A stretch of 64,000 nucleotides of DNA from Solemya velum gill symbiont (GCF_000787395.1 NZ_JRAA01000002.1:62001-126000); one strand, 5' to 3'; shown: positions 47,342-56,296, numbered from the stretch's first letter. Made by a program: numbers and translations. Notes: a model not told the origin generated them from the letters alone.

Positions 47342-47620
47342 ATGGGAATCAAGCGACACAAACCGGAAGAAATCGTCCAGAAACTGCGGCAAGTTGAAGT
47401 CCTGGTTGGACAAGGCACTGCCCGCATCGATGCGATCCGCGAAATTGGCATCACTGAGCAGACTTACTACCGCTGGCGCAAAAAGTACGGTGGGATGGGG
47501 ATTGACCAGTTAAAAGAACTGAAACGGCTACAGAAGGAGAATGAACGTTTGCGCAAGGCCGTTTCTGATCTGACACTGGATAAGCAGATTCTGTCGGAGG
47601 CTGCCAAGGGAAACTTCTGA
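47342..47620 (+). CDS. IS3-family OrfA (copy B)
   Basis: 92 residues, identical to OrfA of copy A. Ends with codons AAG GGA AAC TTC TGA. Confidence 0.93.
   Translation: MGIKRHKPEEIVQKLRQVEVLVGQGTARIDAIREIGITEQTYYRWRKKYGGMGIDQLKELKRLQKENERLRKAVSDLTLDKQILSEAAKGNF
47608..47614 (+). other. G GGA AAC frameshift heptamer in the IS3-family element
   Basis: The heptamer GGGAAAC is in register with OrfA (AAG GGA AAC). A -1 slip reads GGG AAA CTT CTG AGC and stays open into OrfB (LLSPSRRRACIENVCCMMAV). The same sequence is in all three copies. This differs from the A-rich sites usual in IS3 elements. Confidence 0.7.
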
Positions 47621-47661
47621 GCCCCTCGCGTCGCAGGGCCTGTATCGAAAACGTTTGTTGC

Positions 47662-48468
47662 ATGATGGCTGTTTCCGAGCGCAGGGCTTGCCGTGTACTC
47701 GGACAACATCGCTCAACCCAGCGCCGTATTCCACAGGGGCGTCGTGATGAAACACGACTTGTCGCTGATATGATCGCTCTAGCAAGGGAGTATGGCCGTT
47801 ATGGTTACCGTCGTATCGCCGCTCTCCTGAGAGAGGCAGGCTGGCAAGTTAACGACAAGCGTGTCGAGCGGTTATGGCGACAAGAGGGGCTGAAAATACC
47901 TGCCAAGCAGAAGCCGCGTGGCCGTTTATGGCTCAATGATGGCTCTTGTATCAGACTCCGTGCACAATACAGAAATCATGTCTGGTCCTACGACTTTGTC
48001 CACCATAGAACCGATGATGGCAGAGCCTTCCGGACATTGAACCTGATTGATGAATACAGTCGGGAATGTCTGGCAATCCGGGTGAAACGTAAGTTGAACT
48101 CAGCCGATGTCATTGATGTGCTGACTGACCTGTTCATTCTGCGTGGGGTACCGGCCTATATCCGTTCGGATAACGGCCCCGAGTTTATTGCAGAAGCCGT
48201 GAGGAAGTGGATCGCTGCTGTCGGCGCTAAAACGGCATACATCGAACCAGGCTCACCTTGGGAGAACGGCTACTGCGAGAGCTTCAATGCCCGGTTCAGG
48301 GATGAATTGCTCAATGGTGAGGTCTTTTACACGCTACACGAAGCGAAAGTGATCATTGAACAATGGAGAAAACATTACAACACCAAGCGGCCACATAGCT
48401 CGCTGGGCTATCGCCCTCCAGCTCCTGAATCCATCATTCCACTGGAGCTGAAACCGGCGATGAACTAA
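47662..48468 (+). CDS. IS3-family transposase OrfB (copy B)
   Basis: 268 residues, identical in translation to copy A, with the same DDE residues. Intact. Confidence 0.95.
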   Translation: MMAVSERRACRVLGQHRSTQRRIPQGRRDETRLVADMIALAREYGRYGYRRIAALLREAGWQVNDKRVERLWRQEGLKIPAKQKPRGRLWLNDGSCIRLRAQYRNHVWSYDFVHHRTDDGRAFRTLNLIDEYSRECLAIRVKRKLNSADVIDVLTDLFILRGVPAYIRSDNGPEFIAEAVRKWIAAVGAKTAYIEPGSPWENGYCESFNARFRDELLNGEVFYTLHEAKVIIEQWRKHYNTKRPHSSLGYRPPAPESIIPLELKPAMN

Positions 48469-48502
48469 CATTCAAACTGGACCACTTGTTGGGGGCAGGT
48501 CA

Positions 48503-48857
48503 CAATCCAGACAAATTGACGCATCGACTCCATATCGTATAAAGCTTCTTCAGCTGCAGGATCAGACAGGCTATACCATTGCTGCAGGAAATAGATGCGC
48601 AGCATCTTTTCCAGCCCTATCGGTGGTCGTCCAGGTCGACCGGCTTTCGGGTAGAAAGGCTCAATGAGCTGAACCAACCGCTTCCATGGAGTGACCAGAT
48701 CCATCTCGCTGAGAAACTTTTCTCGTCTTGTCTGCTTCTTTTTTAGGTCGTGTTCTGCCGTCGTGAATGAGAGTTGTTTCATGGATATGTCTGTTGATTG
48801 TTGTCTGACCTTGATTATGTCAATATTGTGCTTTGACGGGAATAAATCAGAGTTTCC
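48503..48857 (-). pseudogene. IS5-family element, left-end fragment
   Basis: The terminal repeat (GGAAACTCTGATTTATTCCC, read on the minus strand from 48857) and the first 93 or so codons of the transposase, from MKQLSFTTAEHDLKKKQ to MRQFVWIV. It is cut exactly at the end of IS copy B. CTAG lies outside the end, a usual IS5 target. It retains 12 bases (codons WKRLV in place of C) that the complete copy at 50799 lacks. Confidence 0.88.
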
Positions 48858-48882
48858 CTAGGTGAGGTTTGTTATAAACGAA

Positions 48883-49833
48883 TTACTCGGCGTTTGCGTT
48901 AACAAGCCAATCATCAAGCACTTGCTTCAATTTATCTAATTGCTCTTGATGTTTTGCTTGATTCTTTGCCAATTTGTATATGTTCTGCAACTTCCAACGA
49001 ATCGCTGGCAAGTCTGCTGCATTAGGATAATCAAACAATGCCCAGTCAGGCTGCCCTCTTTTGAATGACATGAGGAAGGCATGATCCCTTTCAGTGAAAT
49101 GTTTTTGCAGTTCAAGTAACATGATAGGCCTAACAGAGGCTAAGTCTTCGCATTCAACTTTTTCAAAAGTCATTCCGTCAAATTCTGCCTGAAATTTCTC
49201 ATTCAGAGGCTGCCAGTTTGGCGACATGACTTCATTAATAGGCCGAGGATGACTTAGTGTATAGGTTAAAAAGCCCACTAAAATCTCTCTCGAAATCCCT
49301 TCACTGCCAAGTAACATACGCACATCAAATAAGTCGCGAGGATGTTGGCGATCCATTGCAGCACACAATTTCCCACCATACAGATCGGGAAGACTGACTA
49401 CCTGAATCTCAGCATAACCAAACTCGTCTTCAACAGACTCTTGAACTGGCATTATCTCTGCACTATGCAATGTACCTCTGGCGACGGGCGACACTTCAAT
49501 TTTGATTGTCGCAACCGGACTTGATACAACGATTCTCAGGTCATCAGCTTTATTTTCCTGAAATGCCGCTCGGATATCTGGTTGAGTATTGATTCTGTCT
49601 GTAATGCGCTGCAATGCAGCCCTGACATTAACCAAAGCCTCATCTCTTGGTTCAAGTGGAAGATAAGCAAGATCAATATCTACAGATAACCGAGGAAAAT
49701 CTCTCACAAATAAATTAATAGCGGTGCCACCTTTAAGTGCAAAAACTGTCTCTGTTGCTACCACAGGAAGCATTCTTATGAGCAAGGAAACCTGTTTGTA
49801 ATATGGGCTATCTTTATCCATTATGTTGTTCAC
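48883..49833 (-). CDS. mosT: AbiEii/MosT-like nucleotidyltransferase toxin
   Basis: 316 residues of the AbiEii nucleotidyltransferase family: FALKGGTAINLFVRDFPRLS and VDIDLAYLP supply the GG...hDhD active site (the family GS and DxD motif), and LYGGKLCAAMDRQHPRDLFDVRML is the second conserved block. It may block growth by modifying tRNA or another target with nucleotides. In SXT the related MosAT pair stabilises the element and lies after traA, as here. Overlaps mosA. Confidence 0.88.
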   Translation of the reverse strand: MNNIMDKDSPYYKQVSLLIRMLPVVATETVFALKGGTAINLFVRDFPRLSVDIDLAYLPLEPRDEALVNVRAALQRITDRINTQPDIRAAFQENKADDLRIVVSSPVATIKIEVSPVARGTLHSAEIMPVQESVEDEFGYAEIQVVSLPDLYGGKLCAAMDRQHPRDLFDVRMLLGSEGISREILVGFLTYTLSHPRPINEVMSPNWQPLNEKFQAEFDGMTFEKVECEDLASVRPIMLLELQKHFTERDHAFLMSFKRGQPDWALFDYPNAADLPAIRWKLQNIYKLAKNQAKHQEQLDKLKQVLDDWLVNANAE

Positions 49834-50605
49834 CTTTTTTGACGCTTAATATCTCTGGCACTGTGATTTGATATCGCTCATCAAAACGTCCTTTTTCGAC
49901 AACCTGCCGCTTTCCTGCACCCAATTTAATTCTTGTTTCATCTATGCGATTGACCCACTGGTGATCGTAGTACCGACCCAGAAATAGAAATATTCGGTTT
50001 GCCTGAACAGAGCTGCTTCGCTCAAGAATATCTTGTACTTTTCTAGGGCTAAGATTGACTAAACCCTGAAATAATTCTGCGACATGCTCAAATGAAATCA
50101 GCTTCCCAATCGCGTCTACCACTTCATAGGCAGCAAGTTCTGCACAACTGACAGTGAGTTCTTTCTCTTTAACCGTGATCCTTTTCAAATCTTTCTCGGG
50201 ATTCACTTCAAGCTTATGGCTTCCACAGTAAAACCAATTCTGATAAGGGAATTCACGAAACCATTTTGGTAAGGACGACTTGTTTTTAACGCAAATCCAA
50301 ACTTGCTCTTTGTTCAGCTGTAAATAGTGACTCAGTCCCTGGTGAGTTAAGCTGCTCAATCCAGCCAAATGAACTGAAACGCCCAATTGCACATCTAATG
50401 CTTGAATGGCATCAACCCAAGTTGGCTTTATATCGCCCTGTGCATCTGGACGATAATACACGCCAGAACATAGCTTCTTTAGCCAACCGTTCTGCGCGTA
50501 CTTTTGAGCCAAGGAATAGCTCACACCGTTTTCAGTCAGCCATTGCTGAAGTACTAGCGCACCAGGAGAAGTATGAGCAACAAGCCAGTTTATTTTAGAT
50601 GACAT
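49814..50605 (-). CDS. mosA: AbiEi/MosA-like antitoxin
   Basis: From the ATG at 50605, 263 residues. N-terminal winged HTH (GALVLQQWLTENGVSYSLAQ, KYAQNGWLKKLCSGVYYRP), then the AbiEi antitoxin domain (LGVSVHLAGLSSLTHQGLSH, PKWFREFPYQNWFYCG). It represses its own promoter through repeats and neutralises the toxin. 20-base overlap with mosT. Confidence 0.87.
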   Translation of the reverse strand: MSSKINWLVAHTSPGALVLQQWLTENGVSYSLAQKYAQNGWLKKLCSGVYYRPDAQGDIKPTWVDAIQALDVQLGVSVHLAGLSSLTHQGLSHYLQLNKEQVWICVKNKSSLPKWFREFPYQNWFYCGSHKLEVNPEKDLKRITVKEKELTVSCAELAAYEVVDAIGKLISFEHVAELFQGLVNLSPRKVQDILERSSSVQANRIFLFLGRYYDHQWVNRIDETRIKLGAGKRQVVEKGRFDERYQITVPEILSVKKGEQHNG

Positions 50606-50691
50606 TTTAACACCCAAGGTATGAATATCACGAACAGTATAAACCATCTAGTTTATTTTGACAGGGATTTTAACACCTTAGGTATTAATAT
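50605..50691. promoter_or_regulatory. Direct repeats in the mosA promoter
   Basis: TTTTAACACC-CA-AGGTATGAATAT at 50605-50628 and TTTTAACACC-TT-AGGTATTAATAT at 50668-50691, differing at three of 24 positions. The core AACACCnnAGGTAT is itself nearly palindromic. One copy overlaps the start codon. Likely binding sites for MosA. Confidence 0.7.
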
Positions 50692-50740
50692 ACCAAATAA
50701 TGTAAACCAAACCCGCTAATGCGGCGTTGTTGAAATGAAA

Positions 50741-50783
50741 AGGTCTACACAACATCACCAATAACCCGATGTTGTGTAGACCT
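50741..50783. other. Long perfect hairpin upstream of mosA
   Basis: AGGTCTACACAACATC (50741-50756) and GATGTTGTGTAGACCT (50768-50783), sixteen perfect pairs with an 11-base loop. No T run follows on either side. It lies between the mosA promoter and the IS5 copy. Confidence 0.75.
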
Positions 50784-50798
50784 AGTTTGATTACCTTA

Positions 50799-51979
50799 GG
50801 AAACTCTGATTTATTCCCGTCAAAGCACAATATTGACATAATCAAGGTCAGACAACAATCAACAGACATATCCATGAAACAACTCTCATTCACGACGGCA
50901 GAACACGACCTAAAAAAGAAGCAGACAAGACGAGAAAAGTTTCTCAGCGAGATGGATCTGGTCACTCCATGTCAGCTCATTGAGCCTTTCTACCCGAAAG
51001 CCGGTCGACCTGGACGACCACCGATAGGGCTGGAAAAGATGCTGCGCATCTATTTCCTGCAGCAATGGTATAGCCTGTCTGATCCTGCAGCTGAAGAAGC
51101 TTTATACGATATGGAGTCGATGCGTCAATTTGTCTGGATTGTGCTACATGAAGAACCGATTCCGGATGAGACGACCATTCTCAAGTTTCGTCGTCTTCTC
51201 GAAGAGCATCATCTGACTGAAGCATTGTTTGCAGAAGTGCGCTGTTTTCTGGATGAGAAAGGCCTGTTTCTCAAACAAGGCACAATTGTTGATGCCACCA
51301 TGATCGCTGCACCACCGAGCACCAAGAACAAAAAGCGTAAGCGTGACGCGGAAATGAGCCAGACCAGGAAGGCAAACCAGTGGTACTTTGGTATGAAGTC
51401 ACACATTGGTGTCGATGCGGATAGCGGCCTGATTCACAGTATTGAAGCCACCACAGCCAAGACACATGACAGCAAGGTCATTGACCAACTGCTTCACGGT
51501 GATGAGAAAGATGTGCATGGTGACAAGGCTTATGCCAGCAACGAGCGTCATCTTCTCAACAGTACGCCAGGCAAGCGCATCTGGTGCATGCCATTTAAAA
51601 AGCAGAGAGGTCAGGACCTACCTGAATGGCAACGCGAGATCAACCGAGGACTGTCTTCACTGCGAGCAAAAGTGGAACATCCGTTCCGTGTCATCAAGTG
51701 CCAGTTCGGTTATCGCAAAGTGCGTTACAAGGGGTTGGAAAAGAACGCCAGGCAACAACAAACGCTCTTTGCATTGGCCAATCTCTATCTGGCACGTAGG
51801 CAGTTACTGGCGATGGCCGGATAGGTGCGCCCAATGCATGAGGAATCTGTCCAAACGCGCGGATATATCGACTAAATGAGGCAATAATGGCACTCATGTA
51901 CAAAGTTTATGGCATTCACTTCTGAAAAATGATGGCCAAATGAAAATGAACGGTCTGGGGCTAATTGATCAGACCTTCC
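50799..51979 (+). mobile_element. IS5-family element with CTTA target duplication
   Basis: 1181 bp. Left end GGAAACTCTGATTTATTCCC, right end (reversed) GGAAGGTCTGATCAATTAGC. CTTA is repeated at 50795-50798 and 51980-51983, showing simple insertion. It sits between traA and mosA. Confidence 0.9.
50874..51824 (+). CDS. IS5-family transposase
   Basis: 316 residues from MKQLSFTTAEHDLKKKQ. DDE core: GTIVDATMIAAPPSTKN, VHGDKAYASNERH, and RAKVEHPFRVIKCQFGYRKVRYKG with the Glu. Lacks four residues present in the truncated copy (VTPCQLIE against VTPWKRLVQLIE), an in-frame 12-base deletion. May still be active. Confidence 0.93.
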   Translation: MKQLSFTTAEHDLKKKQTRREKFLSEMDLVTPCQLIEPFYPKAGRPGRPPIGLEKMLRIYFLQQWYSLSDPAAEEALYDMESMRQFVWIVLHEEPIPDETTILKFRRLLEEHHLTEALFAEVRCFLDEKGLFLKQGTIVDATMIAAPPSTKNKKRKRDAEMSQTRKANQWYFGMKSHIGVDADSGLIHSIEATTAKTHDSKVIDQLLHGDEKDVHGDKAYASNERHLLNSTPGKRIWCMPFKKQRGQDLPEWQREINRGLSSLRAKVEHPFRVIKCQFGYRKVRYKGLEKNARQQQTLFALANLYLARRQLLAMAG

Positions 51980-52009
51980 CTTAAGTGAACTGCCTACTGT
52001 GGCTCACAT

Positions 52010-52396
52010 TCAGGTGCCCAGTAAAACGGCGCTGATTGCTGGAACTGTTGTGCCAATGACTTCTTGAGTGCTGGCAACAACAGGTAAGGTTGCAGACATA
52101 ACACTTTCAACGACTGTTGGTGTGTTGTAGAGACCCATACCGCCACCAATGCCCAGAGCAAAAGCCATCAAGCTTTGGCGAGCGATACCGCCCACAATAC
52201 CCACCAGTACCATGGCTCCCGCTACGATCCGTCCCAAAGTACCTTGGGTCCAATCTTTTAGGGTATCCCACACATCGGTGAAAGCATCACCACCGGTGCC
52301 CGCAAATGAGGGCTCCGAAATCATTAACGCCATTAAACCAAGCGCACCAATGGTCATTAGGCGCTGAGTTTGAATGGTGCGAACTGCATTTGTCAT
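52010..52396 (-). CDS. traA: TraA, conjugative pilin
   Basis: 128 residues. A long signal segment (RLMTIGALGLMALMISEPSFA, cut before GTGGDAF) precedes two hydrophobic helices (RIVAGAMVLVGIVGGIARQS, FALGIGGGMGLYN). This is the form of SXT-type prepilins. Its start overlaps the traV stop by four bases. Confidence 0.9.
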   Translation of the reverse strand: MTNAVRTIQTQRLMTIGALGLMALMISEPSFAGTGGDAFTDVWDTLKDWTQGTLGRIVAGAMVLVGIVGGIARQSLMAFALGIGGGMGLYNTPTVVESVMSATLPVVASTQEVIGTTVPAISAVLLGT

Positions 52397-52965
52397 TCGT
52401 TAGTTTCTCCGTAGATACTCAAGTTATCGCGCTTACCATCAGCTCCCGCTAAGGCTGAATCGCTTTGAGTCTGAAGTGGACGTAGCACTGGCGAAACCGT
52501 TCGAGGTGCTGACACCCCAATATCCCACCGGCGCGGTTCAATTTCGGTAAACACGTAGCTGGATAAATTCAGATCCCCACGGTCATCCTCCCAAGGCGCA
52601 ATCCAAATCCGCATTACCCTTGAAGGAATGCGAATAGGTGCAGATTGCTGCGTCTCGGGTAATGCTGGATGGCTCAGCAGTCCTGTCTCTAAATCAGATT
52701 GTGAATACCCAGAGGGAGAACCAATTCGAGTCGCCACAGCATCAATCGTCTTGGGTGCAGCGCCATTACTGGTAAGCTCATAGACTTCACGAGCGGATAA
52801 ACAGCGCACACCGTCAGGCATACCTGGGCATCCATATTCACTACTCCCAAGACCCAATGAACTACAGCCAGACAATAAGGTTGAGCCGACTGCCAATAAA
52901 AGTAATCCAGCTTTAGACCACTGTTTTGACTGGTGCTTTGGGTTGTTCTGCATTGATGTCGTCAT
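52393..52965 (-). CDS. traV: TraV, outer-membrane core-complex lipoprotein
   Basis: From the ATG at 52965, behind AGAGGAGAG, 190 residues. Lipobox LLAVGSTLLSGC, then GCPGMPDGVRCLSAREVYEL, the TraV Cys pair. Forms the outer core with TraK and TraB. A frame extending to 53043 exists and would overlap traB, but the ribosome site favours the shorter form. Confidence 0.9.
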   Translation of the reverse strand: MTTSMQNNPKHQSKQWSKAGLLLLAVGSTLLSGCSSLGLGSSEYGCPGMPDGVRCLSAREVYELTSNGAAPKTIDAVATRIGSPSGYSQSDLETGLLSHPALPETQQSAPIRIPSRVMRIWIAPWEDDRGDLNLSSYVFTEIEPRRWDIGVSAPRTVSPVLRPLQTQSDSALAGADGKRDNLSIYGETNE

Positions 52966-53039
52966 GGTTAACTCTCCTCTGGATACACATCTTATTGTCT
53001 GAAACAGACTTCGATCGGTTAGCAACATGCAGGATTTTT

Positions 53040-54329
53040 TCATCTTCTTGCACCTCCCCCTTGCGAAGTAGCCAACGACAACGAGGCCCCACGAGTGACG
53101 ATGACTTCAATTTTCCTTGCAGCGTCTACCTCTATGACTGGGAACATATTTTCAGCCATGTCCAAATAGAACTTGGCCACTCGATCCAATGCTTTACCAG
53201 TGCCTTTAATCGCAGCGCCTTGTAATGCTTCTTGGCTCATGACTTGCTGGTACAGCTGAGTATCACCGGCATTCCCCGTCTGAATCGTCGGAACAGGATT
53301 TACATCAAATGCGCCAGCCAAGCCCTGAAGGAACCCGGCCATCATTGATTTGGCCACCAGTTGGCCTTGTTTCGACACCAATCGGCCACGAATACCGGCT
53401 TTGCCGTCTTCACCCACAGCATAAGAATCCAGTCGCGTTTCAATGACGCCACCATCTTCTCTCACACATGAAATGGTCTCGCCTCGCAAATAAGTACGCT
53501 CAGAGCTCAAATCACCGTAACCTGCGGCGATCAAGAAACACTCTTTGATATCCGCTCTAAATCGGTTGGGTAAAATGGCTTCCTTTTGAATCCTCAGCAA
53601 TGCAGGAAAAGGTTCACGTCTTGCAGACTCGTGAGTAGGTGCGTCCAAACCTGTGATCAAAGTACCTGAGATGATGCTGCCCGCCGGTAAATACAAAGGC
53701 GGCGCTTCTTGCACAACAACCTCTGGTTCAGCAACCACTTCAGGCTCAATCATACGAATCGTGATTGGCGGCAATGGAACATCCCGTGCTCGTGAACCTT
53801 GGCCACTGGCTGGCTGCTGATAGAGCGGATCTGGCAGCGGCGCATTGGCAAAATAGTCGTCTGGGTTAGACGGCAGTGGCTTTTCTTCTTTAGGCAATTC
53901 CATGGCAGATAAAGGCACTTCAAAACGGCTATTTGTGCCTTCAGCTACTGAATCACCTCCAGCGCGAACATCATCAAGCTCCGCTCTAAGGCGGGCCAGC
54001 TCCGCATTGACCTCACTTGGTATAGAAGGCGAACCTGGGCTTAGCCGTCCTGAATCAACGTCACGACGCAAGCGCTCAACTTCACGACGTAACTGTTCAT
54101 TGCGCTCACTGAGTAGTTTTACGTTCGCAGCCAAACTATCGACCCCAACATCACGAGTATTGGTATCCGTAAGAATGTGCCGGATCGTTTCCTGCCGGTT
54201 CCGACTGCTTGAGCCATCGTCAGGATTAGGTGAAAACACCATCACCATCAGGATGAGACCACCAGCAATACCAGCAACCGATAGACCCCGCTTCATGTTC
54301 GGGCTCATTTGTTCCCATTGTGCTTTCAT
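53040..54329 (-). CDS. traB: TraB, core-complex channel protein (VirB10-like)
   Basis: 429 residues. One N-terminal membrane segment (GLSVAGIAGGLILMVMVF), a coiled coil (SERNEQLRREVERLRRDVDS, NAELARLRAELDDV), a Pro-rich part, then the beta-barrel domain with LPAGSIISGTLITGLDAPT and FLIAAGYGDLSSER. Spans the periplasm. Confidence 0.95.
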   Translation of the reverse strand: MKAQWEQMSPNMKRGLSVAGIAGGLILMVMVFSPNPDDGSSSRNRQETIRHILTDTNTRDVGVDSLAANVKLLSERNEQLRREVERLRRDVDSGRLSPGSPSIPSEVNAELARLRAELDDVRAGGDSVAEGTNSRFEVPLSAMELPKEEKPLPSNPDDYFANAPLPDPLYQQPASGQGSRARDVPLPPITIRMIEPEVVAEPEVVVQEAPPLYLPAGSIISGTLITGLDAPTHESARREPFPALLRIQKEAILPNRFRADIKECFLIAAGYGDLSSERTYLRGETISCVREDGGVIETRLDSYAVGEDGKAGIRGRLVSKQGQLVAKSMMAGFLQGLAGAFDVNPVPTIQTGNAGDTQLYQQVMSQEALQGAAIKGTGKALDRVAKFYLDMAENMFPVIEVDAARKIEVIVTRGASLSLATSQGGGARR

Positions 54330-54331
54330 CG

Positions 54332-55231
54332 TTACTTACCTCCCACAAGAAGCGAAGGTCGCTGACTTTCCACTGGTTCTTCACGATGATTGCGAACAAC
54401 CACATACAACTCAGTCTTTTCACCCGGCAACAAGATATTGCGAGGCCAGTAGGCGCTTGCCACTATATCTGGTGCATTACAGGCTATTTCACTGGCTTCT
54501 ATCGGCTCATCGGCAAAGCTTTCAACCAGTCCTACGTAGACGGTGAAGTAATGTCCCGTCACAATTTGCCCCTGCTTAAAACCAAACTTTAAACCTGGCT
54601 GAAAACATTTCGGGCTTGTGTCAGTTTGGCCAGCTAAACGGATGTCATAGCCTTGTGGTAACTCATTTAGTGCAAGGCGTTTGAGTAAATCACGTAGGCT
54701 ATCGACGTATGGCTGAGCCGTTTCCCAAGTGGCGGCTTTTCGGTTCACGACACCCTTAATGGGCCACTGCTGACCATCAATAGCTAAGGTGATTTCACGC
54801 GGTGGAATACGACGAGGTACTAAGGTGACAGATAATGCAGGCGCTTCCTGACCAGGCGGAGTGATGTAAAGTGAAACCGGTGGTTCTTTGTCCGTGGCCA
54901 CATATACAACATTCCCCTTGATTTGCGTCTGAGCATCACTGGTTGTTCTTACCTGAGGCGATTCAAACGGCGTCACAATTCGATTCAGATGCCCAAGAGC
55001 TACAGGGATCAGTTCATTGACTCCCGGTGTCATCAGTAGCGTTGTTGGCACATCCGTTGAAACCGTATTGGTTTGAACCGGTGGATTTGCAGTAGCAGAC
55101 TGCTTCATCACACTGGCTGGCACAATTGGCAATTCCACGTCTGCATACGACGCTTGAGATAACAGGACGCCACTCAAGCTCATTGCGATTAAGCTTGGTG
55201 TCATCCATCGACTAATTTTGGTTCGCATCAT
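54332..55231 (-). CDS. traK: TraK, core-complex secretin-like protein
   Basis: 299 residues. Signal peptide (LIAMSLSGVLLSQASYA), then LGHLNRIVTPFESPQVRTTS and VYVATDKEPPVSLYITPPGQ, the TraK/VirB9-like block. Periplasmic, partner of TraB and TraV. Overlaps traE. Confidence 0.94.
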   Translation of the reverse strand: MMRTKISRWMTPSLIAMSLSGVLLSQASYADVELPIVPASVMKQSATANPPVQTNTVSTDVPTTLLMTPGVNELIPVALGHLNRIVTPFESPQVRTTSDAQTQIKGNVVYVATDKEPPVSLYITPPGQEAPALSVTLVPRRIPPREITLAIDGQQWPIKGVVNRKAATWETAQPYVDSLRDLLKRLALNELPQGYDIRLAGQTDTSPKCFQPGLKFGFKQGQIVTGHYFTVYVGLVESFADEPIEASEIACNAPDIVASAYWPRNILLPGEKTELYVVVRNHREEPVESQRPSLLVGGK

Positions 55232-55838
55232 TCACCCTCCGGTTTTGCTCTTGGGTCAACTTTTCACGAACTCGCTTCGTTCTAGCTTGCCCCTCATACG
55301 TATCCATCCAACTGAGCTTTGGACGGTATTGCTCAATATCGATGTCAAACTCATAGGTGCGAGTTTGGCGCTGCTCATCGCCAGATGGTCCAGAGACCAA
55401 GGAATAACCGGTCACAAAGACATGGCCGGTTTCATACTCATACTCCACTTGTCTGGGTTGGAATTTGAGCGTGACTCGGTCTTCTCGGATTTGCCTTGCC
55501 TGAATTTCCAGTGCATCGACCACTTGCTGGTACACCGCTGGAGAAAGTAGCGGCTCAATGGCAACCCGGATGAAAGACACATTACCCGGCGTCACGTTGC
55601 CCATAAGCTCAGCCAGGTAGAGCCCCCAGGATTCCAGGTAAGGTTGAGTGGCTTGGTTTCGTGACACTTCAGCCGTTTCAGACAAGGTTGGTGGTTGAAC
55701 GGCCACTACGGTATTACGAGAAAATGCCGCAACCGCAAGCAGCAAGTTAGATAGCACCAGCACTGCAATCAGGAACCGTTGCCATCGGTTCTCTAATTGC
55801 GTGCCTTGCCATGATTTTAAAAACACGTCGAACTTCAC
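55212..55838 (-). CDS. traE: TraE, VirB5/VirB8-like assembly protein
   Basis: 208 residues. N-terminal membrane anchor (RFLIAVLVLSNLLLAVAAF), then periplasmic sequence ESWGLYLAELMGNVTPGNVS, VGYSLVSG-like VTGYSLVSGPSGDEQRQTRT. Pilus assembly. Overlaps traL by four bases. Confidence 0.93.
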   Translation of the reverse strand: MKFDVFLKSWQGTQLENRWQRFLIAVLVLSNLLLAVAAFSRNTVVAVQPPTLSETAEVSRNQATQPYLESWGLYLAELMGNVTPGNVSFIRVAIEPLLSPAVYQQVVDALEIQARQIREDRVTLKFQPRQVEYEYETGHVFVTGYSLVSGPSGDEQRQTRTYEFDIDIEQYRPKLSWMDTYEGQARTKRVREKLTQEQNRRVNDANQN

Positions 55839-56122
55839 GGCAGATAGCTCCTGATAAATGGGTTAGGGATCGTCTTGGCTTTGGTTGGCAACAGTCCAGC
55901 CCAGTAGATGGCGTGAAGAATAAAACCATCTGGGCGACCATCACGAAAACGCCGATAGAGCTTGGTTGTCACCAACCCCAACAGGCATAAAACCAAGGCA
56001 TTACCGGTAAAAATGCCGATCACTAGCCCCAACAGAATGGGAGCCATCTCATCGGCACTCCAAAGCAGGAAGTGCGGCGGGTCATCGATATAGGATGGAA
56101 TACTCACAGGTTCCATAGTCAC
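55835..56122 (-). CDS. traL: TraL, pilus assembly membrane protein
   Basis: 95 residues. IPSYIDDPPHFLLWSADEMA is the TraL opening, followed by two membrane segments (PILLGLVIGIFTGNALVLCLL). First gene of the traL-E-K-B-V-A operon. Confidence 0.94.
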   Translation of the reverse strand: MTMEPVSIPSYIDDPPHFLLWSADEMAPILLGLVIGIFTGNALVLCLLGLVTTKLYRRFRDGRPDGFILHAIYWAGLLPTKAKTIPNPFIRSYLP

Positions 56123-56261
56123 TCCTCGTTGTTTGAATTGAGAAGTGAAGAATGCCTTGGGATTGACAGGTTCAGTGGTCAGCTAGATGCCGAATTCTTG
56201 AAGGTTTTGAGGGTTCTACTCAGACAAGACGGTTAAGTTCTAGACAAACCGCGCAACCAGA

Positions 56262-56279
56262 GTTATCATTTATGATAAC
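56262..56279. promoter_or_regulatory. Palindromic operator before the HigBA-like pair
   Basis: GTTATCATTTATGATAAC, a perfect palindrome 18 bases before the toxin start, in the promoter region. Expected for autoregulation by the antitoxin. Confidence 0.65.
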
Positions 56280-56296
56280 CTAAGTTAAGGATACCC

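Larger units (their letters stand above)
40197..48502. mobile_element. IS-bounded foreign block (composite-transposon-like)
   Basis: 8.3 kb framed by copies A and B of the IS3-family element in opposite orientation. Inside are an IS66 fragment, ABC-F, MFS, truncated hipBA and the end of an ICEclc/PFGI-type traD plus its partner gene. The outer flanks do not show a matching duplication. It replaces the SXT-type backbone between the mosT region and the traF hot spot. Whether it ever moved as a unit is unclear. Confidence 0.55.
47285..48502 (+). mobile_element. IS3-family element, copy B
   Basis: 1218 bp, opposite orientation to copies A and C. Left end TGATCCTCCCCCAATAAGTT; right end complementary to TGACCTGCCCCCAACAAGTG. 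Flanks CAG and CAA are not a target duplication. It separates a traD fragment from an IS5-family fragment. Confidence 0.93.

Noticed and set aside
40197-48502. A clean composite transposon with its own target duplication
   Set aside because: Outer flanks GGCC and CAAT do not match, and inside pieces are truncated at the IS ends, so recombination fits better than unit transposition.
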